From the NCBI GenBank assembly GCA_031308135.1, contig JAHLJT010000631.1:220389584-220453583 (forward strand): a stretch of DNA of 64,000 bases, given 5' to 3'. The DNA comes from Acheta domesticus (Eukaryota; Arthropoda; Insecta; Orthoptera; Gryllidae). Below, piece by piece: positions 1 through 10,330 of this stretch. The notes beneath the pieces are model-generated. The model had not been told where the DNA came from. It did not search any database and saw only the letters and a program-made list of their open reading frames with translations. The first letter of the stretch is position 1; every line of letters starts with the position of its first letter. A program made the translations under genes and the position numbers.

Positions 1-700
1 TTATCAACAATGGGGAAAGCTGTATTCTGAAAGCAGTCGATGTAGAGGTTCGTAAGTAAACGTTTCTATTTCCTTCGTCCAAAGTTTTCCAATCTATTCG
101 ATCCATTCACGATGTCCCTTAAGTACATGGATACAAAATCAAGATCTCTTATCGCTATTTGGGAAGGTAAAATAAGTTTTTTATGGAAAATTTCCGTTTG
201 CAAAATCAAAATGCAATATGAATGAAACTTTTCTAAATTTTAAATTCACTGCAATTGCTCATGGTTCTAGGTTCGAGCTCCGACGTTGGCAGGTTTTCGT
301 CACTAAAGTCCGATTAAATTAAGAAGGCGATTGACAGTTCTGTGTGACATACGAATACCTCTCCCATTTCCAAGGCAGCTGCCAACCAGAGACAAAAGGT
401 GTCTTATCAGGTCTGTGAGTTTCCAGTGACAAACGGGGAACAGTTGAGAATCGGTCAGCGACTCTTCCCTCCCGCCGCCCGCGCTTCTGGTATGCTGCGC
501 GCGCATTGTGTTGTGTTGTGATCAGTTGATTTGAGGTTAGGCTTTTCTAGTGCGAGTTTTGTGAATGCGTTTTTTCGTAGAGCTTTTTTGTGTCCGGTTC
601 TTACTTAATTTTCTGTTTGTTTATTTAGTGCTTATTTATTTCATTTTTTGTATTAGTTCGTTTTTGTTAGTTTTAATTTACATTATCATTGACTTGACAA
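1..700. other. No recognised feature
   Basis: No recognised domain, splice-supported exon or repeat boundary was found here. Short open frames exist on both strands, including a very hydrophobic one from 565, but they resemble translated AT-rich intergenic DNA. Confidence 0.4.
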
Positions 701-705
701 TATCC

Positions 706-948
706 GAATCACAACGTGGACGAAGAGGTCGCCCCAGAACACTTCCTGAAATACCAAGGAAATCATCTGGGAAGGATGTAGTATTACGCACAAGGTCATG
801 AGAATTGTGAAAGTGATCGGGAATATTTTGAAGGAGAGAGAGAGAGAGAGACAATGAAGGTCCATTGATTCCCGTTTCGAAAGTGCTTGACGGAACTGCT
901 GCTACTCTGAAAATTAGCAAGAATACCGTTGTCAGAATTGGCAGGTAG
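706..948 (+). pseudogene. Degenerate transposase N-terminal (HTH) fragment
   Basis: Two frames make up this relic. The first (about 706-801) encodes a basic stretch ending RGRRGRPRTLPEIPRK. The second (859-945) encodes GPLIPVSKVLDGTAATLKIS and then KNTVVRI before a stop. The pattern of a basic leader followed by a helix-turn-helix starting GPLIPVSKV resembles N-termini of arthropod Tc1/mariner-type DDE transposases, recalled from family knowledge and not searched. A (GA)n run at about 834-851 separates the two pieces and probably accompanies the frame change. No DDE catalytic part follows. Confidence 0.3.
834..851. repeat. (GA)n microsatellite
   Basis: A short run of alternating G and A between the two pieces of the transposase-like relic. 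Confidence 0.8.
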
Positions 949-1540
949 AAATTCGCATCAGACGAGGCAGGACCATCTTACCTGTAAGAACCTGACACGA
1001 AACGAACTGTTACGAAGCGTGTCACGAATCTGAATTCTTTCCAGATTGATGCATTGTGGCGTCACTTATCCGAGGCGCGACGCCAAATATGCGCCACGTA
1101 TACCAAAAATATGCAGTGTAAGTCGCAATATTTATTTAATTTAGTAAAGTATGTAATGTCTAGTCCTTTCAGAACAAGTTGTTGCTTCATACAATGTAAG
1201 TAAATGATTTGGTTACTTTTATGAACATTATTTTCGTGTCCCGGTAATATGCGATCAGTGGTATGCGACCTGTCAACGTCGCTCCCCTCCACTCACAAAT
1301 GTCAATCACCTTCTTCATTTAATCTGACTTTAAGTTAAAGTCTGAATCGCTTTCCATTGCTATCTGGAAGAAAATTCTGACGGCCGGCTGCTCTTATTGA
1401 TAATTTTCCGTGGTTTCTCCGATCAATATCAGGTGAATGCCTAACAAACGAGACACGGTCCGCGCGCGATCTTTCCTTCCTCTTCCTTTACGCACCCTCA
1501 CTCCTTACTTTCACCCACTTATATGCACTACACTACCTCA
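949..1540. other. No recognised feature
   Basis: AT-rich intergenic or intronic DNA. I see no domain, clear repeat end or RNA signature. Confidence 0.35.
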
Positions 1541-1752
1541 CATGTCGGGAGGCCAGTCGGGAGCTTAGATCTTGTCCTGGTTTGGGCGGTGCACCGCAGT
1601 TGGGCCAACCCCGATAGCGGATGGTAGGTTGGCACCGAATCTCACCTTCCAGTATAGATCATCGCTACCTCCCGAGGATAAGCATGCAATACATTTACGG
1701 GACTAATGACCTTAGCCGTTGACGCGCCCGAATTCCCTAATCAATCAATTAA
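1541..1752 (+). repeat. Possible retroposon tail with CAATCAAT repeats
   Basis: A moderately GC-rich block of about 200 bp ends in an AATCAATCAATT run. Its internal phrases (GGTTTGGGCGGTGCACCGCAG, GGATGGTAGGTTGGCACCG) look like a LINE 3' untranslated end or SINE body with a short simple tail. I cannot assign a family and no second copy occurs in the window. Confidence 0.25.
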
Positions 1753-1969
1753 ATCCCAATTTTCTGAACATTTAGAAGTGCTTGTTATAAACGTCACATT
1801 TACTTCTTCCCTTCTAACCTTTCTATTTTTGTGATGCCGGTATGAATCTTTAGGGTCAAATGGACATTGCAAACCCTCCTCTTTTTCTTTTTCGCACTTT
1901 GGAAGGAGAGAAAGTATTGTAATCGTCCGCCAGATTTATTCACTCTTTCCTGAGTCTAATAGTTAGTTA

Positions 1970-2018
1970 CTTACTGTCAGACTCAGAAAGAAGAAAAACT
2001 TACTGTCAGACTCAGAAA
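1970..2018. repeat. Two-copy tandem repeat, 29-bp period
   Basis: The 20-base phrase TTACTGTCAGACTCAGAAA(G/A) occurs at 1970 and again at 1999. Confidence 0.75.
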
Positions 2019-2125
2019 AGAAAGAATAAATCTTGTTCCTAAATATAGTAAATTACTTTTTCTAACACATCGGGTAGTCAAAATCCATGTTTTGTGGATC
2101 CTTGACACCGAAAAATTCATTGACG

Positions 2126-3125
2126 NNNNNNNNNNNNNNNNNNNNNNNNNNNNNNNNNNNNNNNNNNNNNNNNNNNNNNNNNNNNNNNNNNNNNNNNNNN
2201 NNNNNNNNNNNNNNNNNNNNNNNNNNNNNNNNNNNNNNNNNNNNNNNNNNNNNNNNNNNNNNNNNNNNNNNNNNNNNNNNNNNNNNNNNNNNNNNNNNNN
2301 NNNNNNNNNNNNNNNNNNNNNNNNNNNNNNNNNNNNNNNNNNNNNNNNNNNNNNNNNNNNNNNNNNNNNNNNNNNNNNNNNNNNNNNNNNNNNNNNNNNN
2401 NNNNNNNNNNNNNNNNNNNNNNNNNNNNNNNNNNNNNNNNNNNNNNNNNNNNNNNNNNNNNNNNNNNNNNNNNNNNNNNNNNNNNNNNNNNNNNNNNNNN
2501 NNNNNNNNNNNNNNNNNNNNNNNNNNNNNNNNNNNNNNNNNNNNNNNNNNNNNNNNNNNNNNNNNNNNNNNNNNNNNNNNNNNNNNNNNNNNNNNNNNNN
2601 NNNNNNNNNNNNNNNNNNNNNNNNNNNNNNNNNNNNNNNNNNNNNNNNNNNNNNNNNNNNNNNNNNNNNNNNNNNNNNNNNNNNNNNNNNNNNNNNNNNN
2701 NNNNNNNNNNNNNNNNNNNNNNNNNNNNNNNNNNNNNNNNNNNNNNNNNNNNNNNNNNNNNNNNNNNNNNNNNNNNNNNNNNNNNNNNNNNNNNNNNNNN
2801 NNNNNNNNNNNNNNNNNNNNNNNNNNNNNNNNNNNNNNNNNNNNNNNNNNNNNNNNNNNNNNNNNNNNNNNNNNNNNNNNNNNNNNNNNNNNNNNNNNNN
2901 NNNNNNNNNNNNNNNNNNNNNNNNNNNNNNNNNNNNNNNNNNNNNNNNNNNNNNNNNNNNNNNNNNNNNNNNNNNNNNNNNNNNNNNNNNNNNNNNNNNN
3001 NNNNNNNNNNNNNNNNNNNNNNNNNNNNNNNNNNNNNNNNNNNNNNNNNNNNNNNNNNNNNNNNNNNNNNNNNNNNNNNNNNNNNNNNNNNNNNNNNNNN
3101 NNNNNNNNNNNNNNNNNNNNNNNNN
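2126..3125. other. Assembly gap (1000 N)
   Basis: The run is exactly 1000 N, a placeholder length. The left flank ends in the CCGAAAAATTCATTGACG phrase. In other copies (about 7751 and 36046) that phrase leads into CCGTC-type simple repeats or a long repeat body, so the missing sequence is probably repetitive. Open frames running through the N are artefacts. Confidence 0.95.
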
Positions 3126-3149
3126 TAGCTATTTAATTAGCCTAAAAGT

Positions 3150-3725
3150 TTGGATATGGTTGGTGAGATTGGTTTTGGGCGCTGCTAGCTTAGATGGCTT
3201 CTTGGCTGTCCGGATGAGGCCGCGTCGTTGGCTGAGAGGCATAACATTTTGAAAATTAGCATTGTTGCATACCCCTCAGGCAAGAAAATTAAAATGAATA
3301 GAAAAATGAAATAATGAAATATAATGGGCGCTATATTGGGGCAAAACGCCGTGATTGGCGGAGAGGTCCCTCCTTCATTTTTTTATGCAAAGCGAAATCA
3401 TCTATTCGCGCACATTTAACTCAATTAAAGACCGCAATTTAAAATAGGTTTGAAATAATTTATGAAATATTAATTAGTCAACTTGTAATAAAAACTCGAA
3501 TCTAATTAGACTGAGGCCTGCGTCCGCGTTGAAGTTGTGCGGCCGTCTATTAATTTCTAGGGCCTCTTTTATCCCTCTATGCTAGTACCGGTTTTCCTTG
3601 TGCAGGAGCCGGGTCTTGTCAAAGTCGATAGCGTGTTCCGTGATCTCAGAATGATGCGCTATAGCCGAACGGTTGGTATAGTTCCTGTTATAATGGGCAA
3701 TATGTTCTTTTTTAGTTTTCAACGA
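3150..3725 (-). pseudogene. Penelope-like element, GIY-YIG endonuclease C-terminal relic
   Basis: On the minus strand, about 3676-3487 translates to SAIAHHSEITEHAIDFDKTR, then LLHKENRY, GIKEALEINRRPHNFN and DAGLSLIRFEF, with one frame break. This is the typical C-terminal half of the GIY-YIG endonuclease of Penelope-like retroelements: the AxAxH..xxxHxIDF core, then a REALEI-like helix and a NFNxDxG loop. Penelope elements use this nuclease to nick the target for reverse transcription. No reverse transcriptase is visible because gap 2126-3125 lies on the downstream side of the minus-strand reading. The fragment is 5'-truncated and inactive as seen. Confidence 0.6.
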
Positions 3726-3777
3726 AAAGAGCCCTGCATCACTTTCCTAAATGACCTTTACACTACATAACAACAAA

Positions 3778-5040
3778 ATTTATTAAAACAATGGACAAAT
3801 TTTTTTTAACATTTTGAAAATGTCCCAGGGACTTCATGTAAAGTACAGCCCCCCAAATTCAAGTATCGATTTCAAATTCTTAGGGCTACGACATCAGCCA
3901 GATCAATCGACAAATGTCAACTTTGGAGAAACTCGGCTGAACTGTTTAGCCGCTGGTGTTGTTCACAGATGAACAGACACGTTTGGCCGTCAATCCTTGC
4001 TGAGTTTTCGGTATCAAGGAACGTCAAAATGGATTCTGGCTACACCAGGTGTTAGACTATTTTTTTCTACGTTTATTATCTCGACATCTCGATTTATCCA
4101 CTTTTTTGTAGCCAGATTCCTGTAATAAGTGTTTTCTGACGAAAGTTTGCGTTTTTTTTGCGTAGCATTACATAACTTTCTTTCTACCGTGGCAGCGGTA
4201 CCGAGAAAGTAAAAATAACAAAAACAATATTTTCTCACAAGCTTCGAATTTTTTTCTTAACCGTTTTGTAGAGGTGATGCTAAATGTACTCTATAAGGTG
4301 ACATAAACTTCATATTGCTCTATTCTTTTATTTGTTTGTATTCAAAAATTACAAAAATGTAATTTTATCACTTGTCTCTGAAGTCGTTAATATTCACATC
4401 AGGGGCAATTTGTTGACATTATTGAATTTGCATGTGCATGTGCTTTAAAAAATTTCATATAAATTTGTCGAAAACTCAAAGTTTTTTCTGAAAATGAGGT
4501 CAAAAATCCACATTTTCGAAATGGGCATGAAGCTTACTTGGGTGTATTGTTTTGTTTTAAAAAAAATACACAAATAAAATGTTTTTTCAAATATCTCTAA
4601 CGTCGTTAGTCTACACATTTCCAGCGTTTTGTATACATTATTACATTTGTGAGTAAATGTGCTTCAAATTACTTCCAATGAAGTGTTTCTAAAAATCAAA
4701 ATCTTCTGTCAAAAGCCTTTCAAATTTCTCATTTACAGTAACGCTTAATCTCCATTTTCTTAAAAGCGGCCTAAATTTTTTCAATTAAAATTTTCTTATA
4801 TGACGAAGTTTTACTCTTTTCTAATATTATTAAAGTAATATTTCGGTTCTACTATTAGGAAACCGAAAAAGTGAGAAAATTTAAGAAATATATAATTCGG
4901 GTAGCGATAAATGGCAGCTGGCTATTGTATGTGGCAAATCCGAATAGCTAGCACAGACCAAAGAAAATAAAAAAGTAATACGAGAAAGTCTCTGTCATTC
5001 TGTAGCACCACTAATTTAATTAATTTCATTCACAAATCAA
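3778..5040. repeat. Repeat H copies, two orientations back to back
   Basis: 3778-4225 carries the H tail (phrases TTTTCGGTATCAAGGAACG and GCGTAGCATTACATAAC) in plus orientation. From about 4226 to 5035 the H modules run in reverse and finish with the reversed H head (CCATTCTGTAGCACCACTAA, 5015-5034). The same modules recur at 5500-6420, 9431-10060, 15781-20110, 25590-26041, 29460-31290, 34217-34910, 35930-41460 and 60242-60800. No coding content. Confidence 0.65.
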
Positions 5041-5055
5041 TTCCATTAGTGAAGA

Positions 5056-5490
5056 GTGTGTCTGGGACAACCCACGTATTTAGTGTGCCATTTAGTTTGC
5101 GAACATTGTTATCAAGTAAAACAATGTAGGCTTTCACGGCTGGATATACTACTAAAATTGCCCTCCGGGCTGGATAGCCGTGGTCTATCGGACATTCTGT
5201 GCCCAAACGATTCGTTTGCTCCTGCGGCAGACATCTTCAGTGGTTAATGGGTACACACAATGTCCTTTCGGACAGCTAACTGGTGACTGGCAAACATTTC
5301 TTCCTTGTTTACCGCGCTGGGGCACTGGTGATTGTCGGCTGGACCGCTGGTGTCGGCTGTTGACGTTGGAACGGTTTAGGCTTCACCCAACGGAGTGTAG
5401 GTATCCATATCGAGTGGACTTTTATCCCTTCCTATTTTCTACTCAAATTCAAATGATGTTTGTGAATATCAATGGCTTCACGATATAGAC
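5056..5490 (-). mobile_element. Penelope-like terminal fragment with hammerhead-like motif
   Basis: A moderately GC-rich island between H copies. On the minus strand it reads CTGAAGATGTCTGCCGCAGG and ends with a decayed GAATCGTTTGG at 5240-5206. This resembles the CTGAnGA-stem-CGAAACG arrangement found at ends of Penelope-like elements, but both core boxes deviate (CTGAAGA for CTGATGA, GAATC for GAAAC). A PLE terminal relic is the likely reading, given the true GIY-YIG fragment at 3.5 kb. Confidence 0.35.
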
Positions 5491-5499
5491 GAGCAATGG

Positions 5500-6420
5500 A
5501 GGATAATTTTTTTTAAAGAATATGATTAGCTTTCAAGCACCTGTAATTTTGCTTTAAATAAATGCAATTTTAAAAACAATATTTTCTCAAAAACAACTCC
5601 AAATTTTATTCTTCAAATATTTTGTACTGGTAGTGCTACATACATTGAAAGAGATAACATAAACGCCATATTTCTGCATTCTTTTATTCTTTTTCAAAAT
5701 ATGCAAAATTAAAATTATTTTGAAATCTCTCTCACATCGTTAATATTTGTGGCGATTTTTGAACGTTTGCATTGGTGAGTTCAAGAGTTTTAAATGATGT
5801 GTCATGAAGTTTTTCAAAAACTCTTCTATTAAAAAAGCACAAAATTTAATTTTAGGAACGCTTGAACGATATTTCCTGAAAAATCTCACCAAATTTTTAT
5901 TTTAATTGATTGTTTGGATAGTGTTAAATACACAGAATAACAATATACGTCGCCGCTATGATTTATTTGTAATCTTTCTAAAATTATCCAAATGTAATAT
6001 TTTTATACATCTCATTAATATTCAGTTTACGGTCATTTTATACATTATTGCATTTGTGAAAACAGGTGCTTCAAATTATATCTGATGAAGTTTCTCGAAT
6101 CCTCAAAATTTTGGTGTGAAAATAAACTTTTCGCGCACTTTTAGACACGCTCAAACAACATTTTCTCAATAACGGCTCCAAATTTTTTAATGAAATTTTC
6201 ATACAGGACTGCTTAGGCTTCCATAATATTCTTGATGAAATATTTCAATTCTACTCTTGCGGATCCAAAAATTGTTTAAATGTGAGAAAAAACGTTTTGG
6301 CCGATAAGTAGCTGTAGAGAAGAGGGTTTGGCAACACAGGAAAGCTATCCTAAAGATTAAAAACTTAAGAAGTGCCAGAAATTCTGTTCCATTCTGTAGC
6401 AGAAGTTCCATGCTTTGAGG
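5500..6420 (-). repeat. Repeat H copy, reverse orientation
   Basis: Two or more H modules in reverse (ACGTTAATATTTACA-like phrases, TTTCTCAAAAACGGCTCCAAA-type phrases). They end in a diverged reversed head at about 6375-6410 (CATTCTGTAGCAGAAGTTCC). Confidence 0.6.
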
Positions 6421-6657
6421 TTAGGACGTCATGGGGCGAGCTCTTATCGCCTTACGCAGCTTATTAAGTCGACCTCAGCTTTCCTTGATCACACAGCTAT
6501 AGAAATAGGAACAGTTTATATTAGAGAGTTACAGCTTCATTTTTGTCTTGGCTGGGAATGTTATACGGAACCTCGTCACATTAAGGATTTTCATTCGTCT
6601 AATCTGTTTTGTTTTGTTGATAAAACTTTACAGTATCACGAAAAATTTATAACTCAC
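6421..6657 (-). other. Start of intron 1 downstream of Mthl exon 1, distal copy
   Basis: The minus strand continues from the GTGAGTTATAA donor at 6657. No further Mthl exon is recognisable between here and the window start. Confidence 0.45.
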
Positions 6658-6885
6658 CTGGAAGCTGGTTATGTTGAAGCGTTGACGGGCGGCGTTCCCC
6701 AGCGGCACGCATGCGCTCATGTTGTCGTTGAGGTGTTGGTCCAGGGCGCAGCACTTGCGGAGCACGAAGCGCGCGGAGGGCGGGCGGGGAGCAGCCGAAG
6801 TGGGGGAGGGGGCCGTGGTCGCTGAGGCCCCCTGCGCCAGCGCGGCGCACAGCAGCGCCCACAGAGCGACTCGCACGGCCCCCAT
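6658..6885 (-). CDS. Methuselah-like GPCR, first coding exon (intact copy)
   Basis: The exon encodes 76 residues from ATG at 6885 to a phase-0 donor: exon ending CTTCCAG, then GTGAGTTATAA from 6657. Residues 1-20 form a signal peptide (MGAVRVALWALLCAALAQG). A low-complexity Ala/Pro/Thr/Ser linker follows to about residue 36, then RFVLRKCCALDQHLNDNMSA with CVPLGN. A Cys pair followed by a spaced Cys, just behind a signal peptide, is the start of the Methuselah ectodomain of adhesion-like insect GPCRs, receptors in the plasma membrane linked in Drosophila to stress and lifespan. Later exons lie beyond the left window edge. A second copy of this exon lies 517 bp upstream at 7175-7384. GC content is much higher than in the surroundings. 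The Mthl assignment rests on pattern memory and on the matching 7TM exons elsewhere in the window. Confidence 0.65.
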
Positions 6886-7174
6886 CGCCTCCCGGACTGC
6901 GCGGCCCAGACACTCGCCTGGCTCGGCGCCGCGCGGAAAAAATTACAGATCTAGCGCAACGTCGCCGCAACGTCCGGATCGCGGTGTGCACATGTTCCTT
7001 TTCGCAACATTTCTAGCAGATTAATGTGAGTTTAGGCCATGACATTATGGATCATTATTATTTACATGATTAAAAAACTTATATTACAAAAAAATTAATT
7101 GTTGGTTTTCCGTTCCTACGTTCGGTTTCCTTAAGTCGATGTAACTTACATTCTACGCAAAATAGATTACTCAC
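6886..7174 (-). promoter_or_regulatory. 5' flank of the distal Mthl exon / intron of the proximal copy
   Basis: Bases 6886-6990 are GC-rich and align with the upstream flank of the second exon copy: GGCCCAGACACTCGCC at 6902-6917 and its GGTCCAGACACTCGCC counterpart at 7424-7439. The duplication therefore included 5' untranslated and promoter-proximal DNA. 7000-7174 is AT-rich. No TATA box stands out. Confidence 0.35.
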
Positions 7175-7384
7175 CTGGAAGCTGGTTATGTTGAAGCGTT
7201 GACGGGCGGCGTTCCCCAGAGGCACGCAAGCGCTCAAGTTGTCGTCGAGGAGTTGGTCCAGGGCGCAGCACTTGCGGAGCACGAGGCGCGCGGAGGGCGG
7301 GTGGGGAGCAGCCGCAGCATCGGTGGAGGGGGGCGTGGTCGCCAAGGCCCCCAGCGCCAGCGCGGCGCACAGCAGCGGCCACAA
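7175..7384 (-). pseudogene. Methuselah-like first exon, second copy with frameshift in the signal peptide
   Basis: This copy has the same exon end and donor (CTTCCAG then GTGAGTAATC at 7174-7165). It shares the ectodomain start (RLVLRKCCALDQLLDDNLSA, then CVPLGNAARQRFNITSFQ). The ATG matching that of the 6.6-kb copy survives, followed by GGGGCCGTGCAAGTC. An 11-base stretch of the other copy is 12 bases here, so this ATG is out of frame with the signal-peptide core LWPLLCAALALGALA and the Cys region. Upstream in the coding frame I see no ATG. It may be a dying duplicate, an exon using another start or an upstream in-frame exon, or a base error. Downstream sequence is well conserved with the 6.6-kb copy, so the duplication is recent or still constrained. 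Confidence 0.55.
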
Positions 7385-7565
7385 CCATGACTTGCACGGC
7401 CCCCATTGCCTCCCGCACTGCGCGGTCCAGACACTCGCCTCGCTCGGCGCCGCGCCGCGCTCCGCGAATAGAACACGGGCCTGTTACCATAACAACGCCT
7501 GAACGCCCGGGCGCAGTGCGCACAGCGACATGCTCCTGCTTTCCGTCAGTTTTACATTCTCGCAC
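7385..7565 (-). promoter_or_regulatory. 5' flank of the proximal Mthl first exon
   Basis: GC-rich flank with homology to the flank of the distal copy up to about 7480. No TATA box seen. Plus-strand frames here are shadows of the exon. Confidence 0.3.
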
Positions 7566-7599
7566 TTCCTTCGTAAGAAGAGAACGTCATGTAATCGCG

Positions 7600-7785
7600 A
7601 CGTCGGAAAACACTACATTTCGGCAGAAAAAAAACTTTTGTTGCCTGGTCCTGGTCACAAAAAAGATAAATTCTGTTGTTATGTATAGTACATTACTTCC
7701 TTTAACACGTGATGTAACCAGAAACCATATATTCTGGGTTCTAAATTCCGAAAAATCGATGGACGCCAAACCGACCGTCCGGCCG
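7600..7785 (+). repeat. Repeat J segment leading into the CCGTC minisatellite
   Basis: Phrases such as TACATTACTTCCTTTAACACG and AATTCCGAAAAATCGATGGACG also occur at 2050-2125 and 35945-36060. J is the part of a composite dispersed repeat that precedes a CCGTC or GGACAGACGG simple-repeat segment. Confidence 0.55.
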
Positions 7786-8080
7786 ACCGACCCACCCCGT
7801 CCGTCCGTCCGACCACCCCCGTCCGTCCGTCCGTCCGTCCGTCCGACCCCGTTCGTCCGCCCGACCCCGTTCGTCCGTCGGACCCCGTCCGTCCGTCCGT
7901 CAGACCCCGTCCGTCCGTCCGTCGGACCCCGTCCGTCCGTCCGTCGGACCCCGTCCGTCCGTCCGTCAGACCCCGTCCGTCCGTCCGTCCGTCCGACCCC
8001 GTCCGTCCGTCCGACCCCATCCATTCATCCGTCCGACCCTGTCTGACCCCGTCCGACCCCGTCCGTCCGTCAACAACGCT
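7786..8080. repeat. CCGTC / CCGTCCGTCCGTC minisatellite
   Basis: Nearly 300 bp of GTCC/CCGTC-type units with interspersed GACCCC. Long open frames on both strands (Ser-Val-Arg-Pro and Gly-Arg-Thr-Asp repeats) are by-products of the simple repeat. Related short GACGGACGGACAG segments occur at about 41325 and 31415 in the same dispersed repeat. Confidence 0.9.
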
Positions 8081-8284
8081 AGCGCCAAAATCGTTTAGTC
8101 GATTTTCTCCAAAATTGATATTCCCAGATTGATCTCAACTATCTCGAGGCTCTGACAGTTTCAACAGGATGTTTTTATTTTTGAAGGTACTTTGCAAAAA
8201 GCCTGAAAAACGCTCAAATTTTCTCAAAAATGTCACCAAAGTTTTTGATTCAACTTGTTCCCAGAATAGCGTAAAATAGTTATT
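8081..8284 (+). repeat. Repeat J/H segment after the minisatellite
   Basis: Contains AGCGCCAAAATCGTTTAGTCG and related phrases comparable to GGCGCCTAAACCATTCG at about 36104. This is non-coding dispersed repeat. Confidence 0.45.
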
Positions 8285-8416
8285 TATGTCACGAGTCCTC
8301 TAAATGGGTCTTTACGGACGAAGCCGGAAGGTTAACTGCGAGGCGGAGCGATAGCGAAGCCGAGTAATTAACCTTCCGGCTGCGTCCTTAAAAACTGATA
8401 GAGGACGAGTCACATA
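8285..8416. mobile_element. Fold-back MITE, 132 bp
   Basis: About 50 bp at each end are inverted copies: TATGTCACGAGTCCTCT at the left and AGAGGACGAGTCACATA at the right. Inside them, ACGGACGAAGCCGGAAGGTT faces AACCTTCCGGCTGCGTCCTT. The loop is a GCGGAGCGATAGCGAAGC-like segment. No coding capacity. The flanks TATT and CAAG give no clear target duplication. Confidence 0.75.
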
Positions 8417-9430
8417 CAAGGTTTTTTGTTATTTCTACTTTATCGCTTATTCAAAATAAACTTTTATAAGTTTCATGAGTTAAGAAAAAATTGTCATTGC
8501 TCTAGGTTTTCTGAAGCAAGGGTTGTTTGTACTAGATACTTTGTTTGTGATTAAACAGTTGAATGCTTTTTTTCTGGTAATGCAAGCTGATTGAGAAAAA
8601 TGTCCTGAAATTTCGAAGTATCAGCATATATTTTCGTGCCAATGGTATTCTGGAGGAAGCAGACGATGCAAGATATAGTTTGATGCCTTCTAAATCTGTA
8701 AACACTAATGAAAAAGCGTATGATTTATTTTGTGATTGACGAGCGAAAAGGAATGTTCGAGGCATTAACGAAGATTTATGCTAGCATTTTTGAACGAACG
8801 ATCAAAAACATTCAAACCAACTAGTCTCTAGTCATACTTTAGTATGCTGAAGAAATGTATAAAAATACATGAGAAGACTGAGTATCCACGTAAGTTATTC
8901 ATTCCTTATAATTCGAAATAATAGTAAATACTGAAGGCTAATTATTTAAAAATTATTTGAATATACTATTATAAAGTTATTGAATATTTGAAGAAAAAAT
9001 CTAAGCTAATTACAAGCCTAAATAATCGGAAGAGCAAGTAACTAAGTTCTCACTAGAGGCTGAGGATCACATATACGTGCTTTTGAAGGTCATTCTTATT
9101 TCTGGAGTATTTGGTGCTTGCCGGGGATAAGAACTTGCAGACTTGACCGTGAACAATATACAAGAGAAAGGGGTACATATTCCTTTGATAATTGTTTACA
9201 TTTATTCCCAAAAATTATGCTTCGTGTCAAAGTCATATTTATCCCAAGATTTACGAGCACTGATAAAATCTAAACCCGAAAATCCGCTAAAATATTTTTA
9301 ATTGGGCTCCGAGCATTTTAACGGCCGTTGCTATGGGCGCGTACTTAAAGCGTTGTTTAGATGGTTGGTTGCTAAGGGGCTAAGCGCGTGTTTACTAACG
9401 TAAATAACAAAGAAGCATTAAGAGAATGGT
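8417..9430. other. No recognised feature
   Basis: AT-rich sequence. One plain palindrome-like GGCCGTTGCTATGGGCGCG patch occurs at about 9322. No exon, domain or RNA could be supported. Confidence 0.35.
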
Positions 9431-10060
9431 GGAGATCTCATGTTCGTTGAAATTTCATATTTTTCAAAAATTGTGAAAGCACAATTTTTTGGGCGTCGTC
9501 TTACAATTAGAGAGAGAGATTTTTTCCTCCATAAAATCTGCTCCTTAAAGATAGACCTTGTAATAAGGACATTTTCAACAATATGTATATTTTTTGTGTA
9601 ATTTTAGTCGAAATAAAGGCAATTTTATTTTTTAACAATATTTTTCAAAAACCACTCAACTATTTTCTTTATAGTCTCATCTCGAATGCATCAGGGCACG
9701 GTAAATAATATGGTTACGCTAACCCCATTTTCAAACTCTTTTTTTTGGAAAATTGCGGAAAGTTAACATTTCAAAAGTTCAAAATCAAAGATACTAACTT
9801 TTTCCTGAGACAAAGTCTGTTGTAAATAGTAGCTTTTTTAAGAAGGTCAGGTGCAGATTTTTGTGAAAGAAGAAGATTTCGCGTAATTTCTTCCTGAAAT
9901 TTATGCAATTTCTAAAAAAATTCCCAAAAAGTGCACAAATTGTACTATTAAATTTTCTCTTAAAATGCAACAACGGACGGTAAAAAATATGATCTAATTT
10001 TCTTAGAACTATCCGTATTTTTAAAAATTGAATGATGGTATAAGTTTTAAGCGTCGGTCC
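9431..10060. repeat. Repeat H copy (diverged)
   Basis: Carries H phrases such as TTTCATATTTTTCAAAAATTGTGAAAG, with the unit including GGGCGTCGTCTTACAATTAG also seen near 16245. Non-coding and AT-rich. Confidence 0.5.
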
Positions 10061-10077
10061 GAGCTCAAAATACACGG

Positions 10078-10330
10078 TGCTTCTGTAGCGTAGTGGTAAT
10101 GCTGACAGCAAGTTAACTCGGAGAGCCTGATTTTGAATCTCGGTTAGAAAAATAATTATTGCTGGTTGAAAACACTTTTGTTTATGAAGTAGTGTAATAT
10201 AATAGTTAGAAATAATGTTAGAAATAATGTGAGGAAGTGTATGCTGTGGTAGCTACATCAGTTAGATTAGTGTGAGGACCTCGGCGTTTTCAATGGTTTT
10301 GATATTACTTTCAAATAAATTAGTTTCAGT
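10078..10330 (+). mobile_element. tRNA-derived SINE (tRNA-like head plus AT-rich body)
   Basis: 10080-10146 resembles a tRNA with pol III boxes: A box TAGCGTAGTGGTAATGC (10088-10104) and a B-box-like TTTTGAATCTCGG (about 10131-10143). The anticodon arm cannot be folded convincingly and a poly-A/AT body follows, so this is a SINE rather than a tRNA gene. Confidence 0.5.

Noticed and set aside
565..801. Small membrane protein gene
   Set aside because: The hydrophobic part is TTT/TTA-rich translated AT DNA and the C-terminal part belongs to a transposase-like relic.
2087..3252. Open frames spanning the first N run
   Set aside because: Translation of N only. The same applies to frames across 38255-39254.
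6415..7502. Plus-strand open frames opposite the Mthl first exons
   Set aside because: Shadows of the GC-rich minus-strand exons. The minus frame has signal peptide, Cys pattern and donor site.
7387..8046. Long open frames through the CCGTC array on both strands
   Set aside because: They follow from the simple repeat, which lacks stops in several frames. No start context, domain or splice support.
10078..10150. tRNA gene
   Set aside because: The pol III boxes are there but the cloverleaf is poor and the sequence continues into a retroposon body, so it is a SINE head.
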